From: Ardenticatenales bacterium | Lineage (GTDB): Bacteria; Chloroflexota; Anaerolineae; Promineifilales; Promineifilaceae | Length of the DNA: 64,000 nt | Reading direction: 5' to 3' | Assembly: GCA_020634515.1 (NCBI GenBank) | Contig: JACKBL010000002.1 | Location: forward strand, 124,001 to 188,000 | The notes under the pieces: generated by a model | What the model was told of the DNA's origin: nothing | Databases searched by the model: none | Seen by the model: the letters and a program-made list of their open reading frames with translations, nothing else | Translations under genes and position numbers: made by a program | Part shown: one piece after another, positions 30,393 to 38,585 of the stretch | Numbering within the stretch: the first letter of the stretch is position 1 | Layout of the letters: each line of letters opens with the position of its first letter

Positions 30393-31039
30393 GATGTTCC
30401 TCTTCGCCCATGAATTCTACACTAAATTCTGAGTCTGAAGTGTCCCACTCTATATTGACACAATGGGATTTCATCCGCTTGCACTTGTTGCAAGTCCAGT
30501 GGCTGGCTGGCAATGACCGCTTCATGGACATGTGCGCAATGCACACCCGCTCGTTGCCACCAATTCTTGACCGTGCGCTCATCAAACCCAAAGGCTTTGA
30601 CGATGGCCTGGACGGGACAGCCATACGCCAGCAAGACGATGACCCACATCACTATTTGCGGGTCGGTGCGCAAGCGATAGAACAATGTCCCTTTGCTGAC
30701 GGCAAATGTTGTATTGCAGACATGACAATGACATCGCTTTTCTTTTTGGCTATGGACGGTGATATTGCCTTCACCCCGTTGTCCTCTAGCCGGACAGTCG
30801 ATATTAGGGCAAAATAGTTGTTCTGGATTCATCATGTCTCCTACTGATTTCGGTTCTGCAAAACTTACCAGTATGCATGATGAATCCTTTTTTGCCAAAT
30901 TGGCCGTTTTTGACGGTCAACCACGATTTACTGTGGTGCTACCTATACCCTAGTTGACATAGAAAAGCGCATTTTGGACGCGAACGAGAGGGGGTGCGAG
31001 AAGAGATCACCTGACGTATTCGCCTGAAGGAGAGCCACC

Positions 31040-31236
31040 TTGGGCAAACGATGCTCCAAGCCGGAGATTAATCAACCCACAGATGAACAAGTCGCCAAGT
31101 TCAGAGGCGATATTATTACTTGGTTTCATCAACACGGCCGTCATTTCCCATGGCGTAACAAGTCGGTTTCTAATTATGGAAAAATTATAGCTGAAATACT
31201 TCTTCAACGAACCCAAGCTGAAACTATTAGAAATTT
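31040..31236 (+). pseudogene. HhH-GPD DNA glycosylase (MutY/T:G mismatch type), N-terminal fragment
   Basis: A TTG start at 31040 with GAAGGAGAG just upstream. The fragment contains DIITWFHQHGRHFPWRN and YGKIIAEILLQRTQAETI, the N-terminal signature of the endonuclease III/MutY superfamily (the 'FPWR' and 'EILLQRT' segments). After about 65 residues the gene is cut by the IS at 31237, and beyond the IS only a few codons and a stop follow. Glycosylases of this type often accompany m5C methyltransferases and repair T:G mismatches left by deaminated 5-methylcytosine. That fits its place downstream of the methyltransferase operon, although the true substrate cannot be told from this fragment. Confidence 0.7.
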
Positions 31237-32553
31237 CTAGTTCAATCGTTTTTTGTGGCTACACCTAAACCCCTGATTAGATGAGGCAACCAAGAGGTTT
31301 TCTAGCCAGTTTTCTCGATAAACAAATCCATTCAGCTTGTGAGCAGGTGACTGATACTCCTTGCTCACTTTTGATCGCGGACAGTAAGGGCGAAAGTTGT
31401 GCAACAACGCCCACGCACGTGTCCTCAGGTCAGCCACTTGTAGATTCCCATGAAAATATCGTCCACCCGCTAGCCAGCGAGCCATAAGCCCCATGTGGCG
31501 GTCAAGCATATTGCTGGTACGGTGGGCTGTAGGATGGTCAAATGCGAGACAGTATTGGTCAGCTCGCTGACATAGTTTGTCTATGGCCTCGATTGCATAA
31601 CCACTTAACTTGTCTCGATTGTGCATCACCCACTGCTGAAGCATGGTAATGCCCTGTTTGAAATCGGGACGACTTGTCGCCTGGTAGATACCCCACACTT
31701 GTTGTTTGATTTGGGTGTAGGTGTTACCCAATCGCTTGCATCGCCCCCGTATTTTGATGAAGGCATGTAAAAAGCACAGGATAATTGTGATGGCTGGAAA
31801 CAGGGTCTGCCATGCCTTACTTGTCGCTGCCCATCCATCTACATTGACCGAATCGGGTTTGTAACTGGGGTTTAGCTGCTGTGCTTCTTCTTTGAATACC
31901 TCGTAAGCAGCGGTCAACCCTTCTGCATCGGCGCTCTGGGATACAGCCGCCCCCAGTACGCAATCCTGGGCTACTGTCGTGGCTACGTACCATTTGCCGC
32001 CATGGGCTTTGGCATGTTTTTCATCTGCTAACAGATCAGTTGGCAGCTTTTCTGCTTCTTTCACGGTCGTTCCCACTAGACTGAATCGACCAAACGACTC
32101 GGTAAGACGGTACCAATAGCTATCGTTGCGCCCAAACACGTAAGTCAACGCCCAATCGGGAACACCGAACTGCTTCAAGAAGAGCGCCTTCTCTACTTCT
32201 GTTACCGTTCCTACCAGATAAGGCAGCAGGTCGCATGGGGCAATGGTGTAGGCCAGCTTTTGCCCCGCTTCATTCTCTATCTGTAACCGAATGCGGCGCA
32301 AGTGTACTTCTGGCATTTTCTTCGATGGCCTTGTCCATCCGTGCAGTTTGTATCCGGCTTGCATAGCTGGTGGAAACAATTCGGGATGGCTTGCCATTTG
32401 TTGTTCAATGTAGGTTTTGGCTTGTTGTGGGTCGGTCATCGTTTCTTGGTACTCTTCGTACTGCATTGGAATCACAATCCGTCGTGATTCCCACCGAGCG
32501 TTGTTTTTGTCTGTGCTATACTTGCGTTGCTGAGGGATTGTTGGTTCTGTCAC
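31237..32553 (-). CDS. DDE-type transposase, complete copy
   Basis: 438 residues, matching the partial copy at 2-1225 throughout the shared part. It starts at ATG 32553 (MTEPTIPQQRKYSTDKNNAR); the stop codon lies in the terminal repeat. The catalytic-type acidic residues (in LLADEKH and NVDGWAA) are intact, and the frame is undamaged, so this element may still be able to transpose. I cannot name the family; the 7-base duplication and 9-base core terminal repeats are the most useful classifiers. Confidence 0.88.
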   Translation of the reverse strand: MTEPTIPQQRKYSTDKNNARWESRRIVIPMQYEEYQETMTDPQQAKTYIEQQMASHPELFPPAMQAGYKLHGWTRPSKKMPEVHLRRIRLQIENEAGQKLAYTIAPCDLLPYLVGTVTEVEKALFLKQFGVPDWALTYVFGRNDSYWYRLTESFGRFSLVGTTVKEAEKLPTDLLADEKHAKAHGGKWYVATTVAQDCVLGAAVSQSADAEGLTAAYEVFKEEAQQLNPSYKPDSVNVDGWAATSKAWQTLFPAITIILCFLHAFIKIRGRCKRLGNTYTQIKQQVWGIYQATSRPDFKQGITMLQQWVMHNRDKLSGYAIEAIDKLCQRADQYCLAFDHPTAHRTSNMLDRHMGLMARWLAGGRYFHGNLQVADLRTRAWALLHNFRPYCPRSKVSKEYQSPAHKLNGFVYRENWLENLLVASSNQGFRCSHKKRLN

Positions 32554-32605
32554 AAGCCCAACAATGCCTCAGTTTCCTTTCAGACACAAATTCCGTTTGA
32601 ACTAG
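31237..32605 (-). mobile_element. Complete insertion sequence copy 2 with 7-bp target duplication
   Basis: 1369 bases with terminal repeats CTAGTTCAA (31237-31245) and TTGAACTAG (32597-32605). A perfect direct duplication GAAATTT flanks it at 31230-31236 and 32606-32612. Its insertion broke the glycosylase gene. Confidence 0.95.
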
Positions 32606-32616
32606 GAAATTTCTTT

Positions 32617-33899
32617 CCCTTTAGTTTTCCGTAAATGGGGTTTGAATTTTGGTGCTTCAAACCCGAAATCAGGCCTTTGCGAGCCGGATAGCTTCGTATC
32701 CAGGCGGCAAATGTGCCGTAACCGAAGCCTTCTTAGAAAGTTGGTTGGAAAGTGGCAGACCAACTTTTTTTAAATGCTTCATCAGGCGTCCATACGTCGG
32801 TTTGGCAGCTCTGTCCCAGAAGCCAGTCCGGATTGGCGGTAGGGTCGCCGCCAGATATTTCAATAGCGACCCGAAAATCATGGTCAGTGCCGGCAAGCGC
32901 GTGAGCGCGGTCGGGTGGTGGACATAATGCCGACCGCCGCTAGTAGACGGGGGACCAGACCTCAACCTTTATTTCAACGCTATCCTCAGCAACAAGCGTG
33001 TGCGTTTGCGTTGGTTGAGACGCTGGCAGGAGATTGTCCCCATGCTTTCGCGCCAATGGGCGCACCACTTCAGCCTGGTGGCGGCTGGGCGTTGGCCCCT
33101 TGTTGGAGGTTCGCGGCGGTATCTTGCCTGCTGTTTTGCCGAAGGTGCAGTTCTTGGCTAGCCGTACCACACAGTTATTCACCCCATGTCTAACCGCATC
33201 TACCAATGAAAATCCAGCATCAAAGAGGGCCAGGTCCGTCTCCGTCAGCTTTTTGCCGACCTGCTTGTACACCTTTTCCATCTCCGCGGATGGCGCGTTT
33301 TGACTCGTATCACCGCGGACCAGTAGTTCCAGGATGGCGACCCGTTGTTCTCCAACACGCCCTGTTGTCCCCATCATGCCAAATGGCACACCGGGCACCG
33401 CTTTGTGGGCATCTGAATCATACGTTTTGCTCTTCAGCCCTTTCACTCGTGCCCTTTTGTATGCCGTCATATCGACGGGTTTCAGCTGGTACCCTTGAAT
33501 CACCGTTGCCTGCCATTGACCAGCCGCGTCTACTTGCTTTTTCAACTCGTCGAGCAACTCCGCCAGATTGAACTGACCGTACGTGATCGCTTTGGCTGCC
33601 CGACGACTCCTTGCGGCTCGTTCTGCCTCGTCATCAATGAATGTGCTCAAATACGGGTCGACCGCGGGCATGATGCCACCGCCTGATTCGACAAAGTATC
33701 CGCTGTACATCGCGCTGATGACATCACAGATTCCTAAATCAGTTCCTTTCGGCAGCGTGGCAACCATTTGCTCAATTGCTTGTTGCACCTGATAATTGAT
33801 AGCTGTGGGCGTGTTGGTGTTAGTGTTCACATACGAATCATCCATCAACACGCCCTTTTTTGCACCCCCTATTTTCTCTCAGTTAGGGAAAACCAAAGT
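32617..33899 (-). mobile_element. IS4-like element copy C
   Basis: The left end CTTTAGTTTTCCG (about 32619) and the right end GGGAAAACCAAAGT (33886-33899) are imperfect inverted repeats. I see no matching target duplication. It is nearly identical to copy B at 15491-16643 and in the same orientation; the two copies bracket the whole defence island. Confidence 0.75.
32669..33851 (-). pseudogene. IS4-like transposase, frameshifted copy C
   Basis: The main frame from ATG 33851 to 32940 is almost identical to copy B (LTETDLALFDAGFSLVDAV, VRPLARKHGDNLLPASQP). The C-terminal part follows in another frame from about 32965 to 32669 (TALTRLPALTMIFGSLLKYL, TGFWDRAAKPTYGRLMKHL, VTAHLPPGYEAIRLAKA). A frame break near 32950 separates them, and the segment matching DLFDVYVIHDPRYDKPLL of copy A is missing, so an internal deletion is likely. 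Confidence 0.75.
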
Positions 33900-34022
33900 A
33901 ATGTGACATTGTCGTACTACTATCGTCAGCGGCAGGTTCAGCATGCCCGTACCCCAGCGACGCCAGCCCCATCCCCACGCGCCTTGCCCGCGGCGGACTG
34001 GCTGCCGGCAGCCGCACCCCGA

Positions 34023-35051
34023 ATGGTTAATGACGTGACATTCACCCATTCACAGATTAACTCTCTTTACGCGCCCGATTTCTGGGTCCGCGACATTCCT
34101 ATCTACGGCAAAACCATCCTGGCCCCCATGGCCGGTTACTCTGACGTGCCCTACCGTGCCATTTGCCGCGCCTTTGGCTCCGCGATGCAGTATACCGAGT
34201 TCGTGGCCGTGGAGATGTTGCAAAGCGACCGCCCCAACAACCATTGGCGGCTGTTGGACCGGCGGCCGGATGAATCGCCGATGGTTTTCCAGATATTTGG
34301 CAGCGATGCCGGCAAAATTCTAAACGCGGCGCAGCGTATTGAGCAGTGGGGGCCGGACATTATCGACATCAATATGGGTTGCTCCACGCGCAAAGTGAGC
34401 GGGCGCGGCGCGGGCGTGGGCATGATGCGCGATCCACGCCTGGTGGCGGAGACGTTTCGCCTGCTGACGCAGCATCTTTCTTGCCCGGTGACAGGGAAGA
34501 TTCGCCTCGGGTGGGAGGACCGGCGGAACTACCTGGAGATTGGCCGTATCATGGCGGACAATGGGGCGGCGCTGATTGCCATTCATCCGCGCACGAAGGA
34601 GCAAAAGTATGGGGGGGAGGCGGATTGGTCGGCGATTGCGGCGCTGAAGCAGGCGGTGGATGTGCCGGTGATTGGCAATGGGGATGTGACGGAGTCGGTG
34701 CATGCGGCGGAGATGATGGCGGCGACGGGGTGTGATGGGGTGATGATTGGTCGGGGGGCGATGGGTAATCCGTGGATTTTTGCCGGCATCCACCGCGCCA
34801 ACCTCGCCTTTCCCGAAATCGCCCAAACCATCCGCCGCCACCTGGCGGAAATGGTCGCCTACTACGGAGAAAAACACGGCCTGCTCAAATTTCGCAAGCA
34901 CGTCAGTCAATACCTGGGCGAGATAGACGCGCTGGCCGACCTGCTTCCCCCCCTGCTCCTGGCCCACAACGTGCCCGCCTTCCTCGCTCTGCTGGCGGAA
35001 GCGGAGGAGGTCGTCGCCCATTCACCGACATGGCACGAGGAGGCCGCGTGA
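34023..35051 (+). CDS. dus: tRNA-dihydrouridine synthase
   Basis: FMN-dependent enzyme that reduces uridines to dihydrouridine in tRNA. 342 residues from ATG 34023. TIM-barrel signatures: TILAPMAGYSDVPYRAICRA, EFVAVEML, IIDINMGCSTRKVSGRGAG with the catalytic Cys in NMGCS, GKIRLGW, and the phosphate-binding GNGDVTESVHAAEMMAATGCDGVMIGRGAMGNPW split across the C-terminal part. It is most like DusB, but the subtype is uncertain. It is the first intact high-GC host gene after the IS cluster. The 120 bases between copy C and its start hold no gene, and an IS may have altered its promoter. Confidence 0.92.
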   Translation: MVNDVTFTHSQINSLYAPDFWVRDIPIYGKTILAPMAGYSDVPYRAICRAFGSAMQYTEFVAVEMLQSDRPNNHWRLLDRRPDESPMVFQIFGSDAGKILNAAQRIEQWGPDIIDINMGCSTRKVSGRGAGVGMMRDPRLVAETFRLLTQHLSCPVTGKIRLGWEDRRNYLEIGRIMADNGAALIAIHPRTKEQKYGGEADWSAIAALKQAVDVPVIGNGDVTESVHAAEMMAATGCDGVMIGRGAMGNPWIFAGIHRANLAFPEIAQTIRRHLAEMVAYYGEKHGLLKFRKHVSQYLGEIDALADLLPPLLLAHNVPAFLALLAEAEEVVAHSPTWHEEAA

Positions 35052-35054
35052 AAA

Positions 35055-38000
35055 TCAGTCGATAGGACGCTCCTTGATCGCGGACATGGCCTCCTCCAGC
35101 ACCTGCCGGCATTCACCACTTTCCGCTGTTTCCGCTACCGATGGCGCTTCATCGAGCACTTCCCGCAAATCGCGCAGCGCCACCAGGTAGGAACCGCGCT
35201 GCTCCCAGGGATGCTTTTGCCGCGCCATCTTTACCCCGCGCTGATATTCCTGCACCGCCAGCCCGCGGCGACCGTTGTGCAGCAACGCCAGGGCCATATC
35301 AAACTGCGTAGACACCTCATCCTCGTCCACCGTCATCGCCCGGCCATAGACACGCATCGCTTCGTCAAACCGCCCCAACTTATAAAGGCACCAGGCACGA
35401 GTGGCCAACTGCGTGCTGTCCATTTCGTCCGCGGCTGACTCCGCCTGCGTCAGCGCTGTTTGATAGTACGCCGACGATCCATCCGCATCCCCCAAAATGC
35501 GCAGCGCGTCTCCCATCAGTCGCCGCCAGGTGGAATCCTCCGGCGCGAGCGCAATGGCTTGCTCATAGGCGTTGCGCGCAGCGGTCAGGTGAGGATAGCC
35601 CGTTTCGTCGCGCTGATTGTGCAACGACCAACCATAGACGCCTTGTGTCCAGGCATCCTGGCTATCCAGCGCGACGGCTTGCGCCAGCAAATCCGCCGCC
35701 ACCGCGAATTCGCCGCTGTCGCATAGCAACTTTCCTTTCACGCCCAAAGCCCAGGCATAATCAGGGGCCAGGCGCAGCGCCTCGTTCAGCGTTGCCAATG
35801 CCTCTTCAAACCGATCTAGTTCCCGCTGTGCCGTAGCTTTACTGGCCAGGGTGAACTGGTCCTCCGCATTCAGCGCCAGCGCCTGATTGAAAGTGGCGAT
35901 GGCTTCCTCATAGCGTTCCAGCAGGCGCAGCGCCTCCCCTTTAACGAAAAGGGCAAAGCCATAGTCGGGCTGCGTGTGGAGGACGCGATCCACGCTACGT
36001 AATGCTTCCTCATATTGCTCCAGGGCCACTTGCGCCGCGCCGATGCTGGCCAGGGTCCAGTTGAGGGATGCGTCGGACGCTTCCTTCAGTTTTAGCGCCT
36101 GCTTCAGTTTTTCCAGCGCCTCCTCGTTGCGCCCGACGCCGCGCAGTGATTCTCCCAGGTCCGCCAGAATCCAATCTGTATTGGGCATCAGGGCATCCGC
36201 CTGGGTGAGTGTTTCCACGGCCTCTGGCAGGCGGCCTAGCGAGCGCAGTACCTGGCCTTTTGTTCCCAGGGCCGTGCCATAATGGGGGTTCAGCGACAGG
36301 GCGCGGTCCAGTGGGGGCAGGGCTTCCGCGTACCGTTCGGCCAGGCGCAGCACTTCCCCTTTTTCGTAGTGCAACCAGGCCAGGTCCCCATTGACGGCAA
36401 TGGCCGCGTCCAGCGCCGCCAGCGCGTCGTCATACCGCTCCAGGGAGCGCAAAATCTGCCCTTTTGTGCCCAACGTCCAGGCATCGCGCGCACCCAGTTC
36501 GATGGCGCGGTCAATGGTCTCCACGGCCTCCGCGTATTTCTTTTGCAGACGCAGCGCTTCAGCTTGCTGGGCGTAGGTCCAGGCATTATCGGGGACGAGG
36601 GCGATGGCGTGAGCGAACGCCTCCACCGCCGCGTCATATTGCTCCAGTAGGCGCAACCCCTTGCCCAGGTCGCCCCAAATCCAGGCGGCGTTTTCGTCAA
36701 GGGCCACGGCCTGCCGTTGCACGTCCGCGGCTTCGTCGTATCGGTTCAGCGATTGCAGGATGCGGCCTTTTGTCCCCAGGCCGGCGACGTCGTCAGGAGC
36801 GCGCGTCAATGCCTCGTCAATGGCGACCAGGGCTTCATCGTACCGTTCTAGCTGGCGCAGGCTTTCGGCACGGCGTAGTAGCGCCCAGGGATCATCGGGC
36901 GCGATGCGCAGGTAGACATCCAGGACGGTGAGCGCGTCTTGCGGGCGGTCCGTTAACCGCAACGACTCAATCAGGTTGGGCAGGAGCCAGGTGGCCGTGG
37001 GGAGCATTTGCAGCGCCTGCCACAGGGCGGTGGCTGCTTCTTCATAGCGCCCCATGTCGTAGAAGACCTGGCCTTTTTGCCCCACGGCCCAGGCGTAGTC
37101 GGGCTTGAGGGCAAGGGCGCGGTCGAGATTGGCGAGGGCGGCGTCATATTGTTGAAGTTGGCGCTGTACGTCGCCGAGGACGGCAAAGGCGAGGGGATTG
37201 TCCTGGGTGGTGGCCGTGACCTGGAGCAATACTTGCAGGGCCTCTTCGGTGTGGCCCAGGGTGTTGAGGACTTGCCCTTTGGTGACGAGGAGCCAGGGGG
37301 CGTTGGGTTCGAGGGTGAGGGCTTGTTCGAGGACGGTAAAGGCTTCTTGGGGTTGGTTGAGGGCCTGGTAGGCGATGCCGGCATATCCCAACACAAACGG
37401 GTCACTCGGTACAATGGCTAACGAACGTCGCAAACAATCCAGCGCCGTCTCATACTGCTGCATATCGCACAGGGTTGCCCCTTTCACGCCCAACACAAAC
37501 GCATCCTGGGGGTTAAGCGCTTCCGCCTCCGCCAGCGCCGCCAGCGCCTCTTCCTTGCGACCCAGCGAGCGCAGCGCCTCTCCTTTGAAACCCAGTGCAA
37601 GGGTGTAGTTCGGGCGATAGGTCAGCGCCTCGTCTAAATGTGATAGCGCGTCGGTGAAATGGCCGGCATTACACAAAACCGCTCCTTTGATCCCCAACGC
37701 CGTACCCAGAAAAATCGGATTATCCTGGCTTTGCGCAATCGCCTGATCGAGCAGCGCCAGCGCCTCGTCGTACTGCCGCCGGATACGCAGCACTTCGGCG
37801 CGGCCAATGAGCGCGGGCGGCGACGCGGGATTCAGCGCCAGCGCCTCCCGGAACATCTCATCGGCCTCCGGCCACTTGCCGGCATCCACCAGATAAAGCC
37901 CCGCATCCTGGAAGAATTTCGCCGCCCGTTCTCCTTGCCCATCATCCCGCAAAATTTCCCCCATCAGGCGCAGCGGGCGCGGTGCGGTGGGCGTTTGTAG

Positions 38001-38582
38001 CAGCACCGGCTCCAGGGCCACCACAGCTGTCTCATACGCTTCTAACCGCCAGTAGGCCAGCGCCAGGCAATAGCGCGCATCCCGGTCATCGAGGTCAGCG
38101 TTTAGCGCCTGTTCCAGGTGCGTGACAGCTTCCGCGAATTGGTCCGTGAACGCCAGTGCAATGCCAAAATCATCATGGTCCTGAGGCGAGAGGTTGGCGT
38201 CTGGTTGCACCAGGTAGTCTTGAAACAACTGCGTGGCTTCTTCCGCCCGCGCGCGCATTGGCTCATCTTGGTCCTGTCGCCAATGGATGCGCGCGCCCAG
38301 GCTGGCGATGGCCGCCTGTAGGCCCAGGGCGTCCGCGGCGGGCAGCACGGCATCGGTGCGCATTTCGCCGATGACGCGCGATAGCTGGATCAGGCTCTCT
38401 TGCGCGTATTCGTACCTTTCCAGTCGGTATTCTTGCCGCGCCAGCTCTAGGCGCGCCTGCAAAATACGCAGGTTGGCCCCGGTGACGTTGGCGGCGTTAG
38501 CCGGGGGGGCGGAGGCGCCGGTGAGCGAGCTGAGGGCGGAGGAGAGGTCGGTGGATATGGGTTTGCCGTTTTGTTCGCTCAT
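35055..38582 (-). CDS. Large TPR-repeat protein
   Basis: 1175 residues, almost entirely tandem 34-residue tetratricopeptide repeats (for example KYAEAVETIDRAIELGARD, RYEEAIATFNQALALNAEDQ, RYDDALAALDAAIAVNGD), about 28-30 in number. There is no signal peptide or membrane segment, so it is probably a cytoplasmic scaffold for protein interaction. The N-terminal about 60 residues are low complexity. It starts three bases after the stop of the metallopeptidase-like gene, so they form one transcription unit (40204-41382, 38586-40109, this gene). Its 3' end converges with dus, four bases away. Partners unknown. Confidence 0.88.
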   Translation of the reverse strand: MSEQNGKPISTDLSSALSSLTGASAPPANAANVTGANLRILQARLELARQEYRLERYEYAQESLIQLSRVIGEMRTDAVLPAADALGLQAAIASLGARIHWRQDQDEPMRARAEEATQLFQDYLVQPDANLSPQDHDDFGIALAFTDQFAEAVTHLEQALNADLDDRDARYCLALAYWRLEAYETAVVALEPVLLQTPTAPRPLRLMGEILRDDGQGERAAKFFQDAGLYLVDAGKWPEADEMFREALALNPASPPALIGRAEVLRIRRQYDEALALLDQAIAQSQDNPIFLGTALGIKGAVLCNAGHFTDALSHLDEALTYRPNYTLALGFKGEALRSLGRKEEALAALAEAEALNPQDAFVLGVKGATLCDMQQYETALDCLRRSLAIVPSDPFVLGYAGIAYQALNQPQEAFTVLEQALTLEPNAPWLLVTKGQVLNTLGHTEEALQVLLQVTATTQDNPLAFAVLGDVQRQLQQYDAALANLDRALALKPDYAWAVGQKGQVFYDMGRYEEAATALWQALQMLPTATWLLPNLIESLRLTDRPQDALTVLDVYLRIAPDDPWALLRRAESLRQLERYDEALVAIDEALTRAPDDVAGLGTKGRILQSLNRYDEAADVQRQAVALDENAAWIWGDLGKGLRLLEQYDAAVEAFAHAIALVPDNAWTYAQQAEALRLQKKYAEAVETIDRAIELGARDAWTLGTKGQILRSLERYDDALAALDAAIAVNGDLAWLHYEKGEVLRLAERYAEALPPLDRALSLNPHYGTALGTKGQVLRSLGRLPEAVETLTQADALMPNTDWILADLGESLRGVGRNEEALEKLKQALKLKEASDASLNWTLASIGAAQVALEQYEEALRSVDRVLHTQPDYGFALFVKGEALRLLERYEEAIATFNQALALNAEDQFTLASKATAQRELDRFEEALATLNEALRLAPDYAWALGVKGKLLCDSGEFAVAADLLAQAVALDSQDAWTQGVYGWSLHNQRDETGYPHLTAARNAYEQAIALAPEDSTWRRLMGDALRILGDADGSSAYYQTALTQAESAADEMDSTQLATRAWCLYKLGRFDEAMRVYGRAMTVDEDEVSTQFDMALALLHNGRRGLAVQEYQRGVKMARQKHPWEQRGSYLVALRDLREVLDEAPSVAETAESGECRQVLEEAMSAIKERPID

Positions 38583-38585
38583 GAT

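Larger units (their letters stand above)
28821..30466 (-). mobile_element. IS3-family insertion sequence nested in IS1-like copy 2
   Basis: 1646 bases. The imperfect ends are CGGAATGTGTCAATAG...GGGACAC at left and GTGTCCCACTCTATATTGAC...CAATGG at right. A 4-base duplication GATT (28817-28820 and 30467-30470) is confirmed by comparison with the uninterrupted copy 1, where the sequence reads CTTTGATTTCATCC. A fragment of the same left end occurs at about 10222. Confidence 0.9.
28187..30835 (-). pseudogene. IS1-like transposase interrupted by IS3-type element
   Basis: The N-terminal piece (30471-30835) has the same zinc-finger and helix-turn-helix parts as copy 1. The C-terminal piece (28187-28816) carries the rest of the DDE core and, unlike copy 1, reads through the poly-C site at 28586 without a shift. 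The IS3-type insertion lies just after QQVQADEI, in the catalytic core, so no full protein is made. Confidence 0.9.
28035..30943 (-). mobile_element. IS1-like insertion sequence, copy 2, carrying a nested IS3-type element
   Basis: Ends GGTGAGACCACAGTTAATCG (28035) and, inverted, ACTGTGGTGCTACC (30943). It is flanked by a perfect 8-base direct duplication TATACCCT at 28027-28034 and 30944-30951, which fits the 8-9 bp duplications of IS1-type elements. This copy inserted directly into the island and has not been rearranged since, apart from the nested insertion at 28821-30466. Confidence 0.95.
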
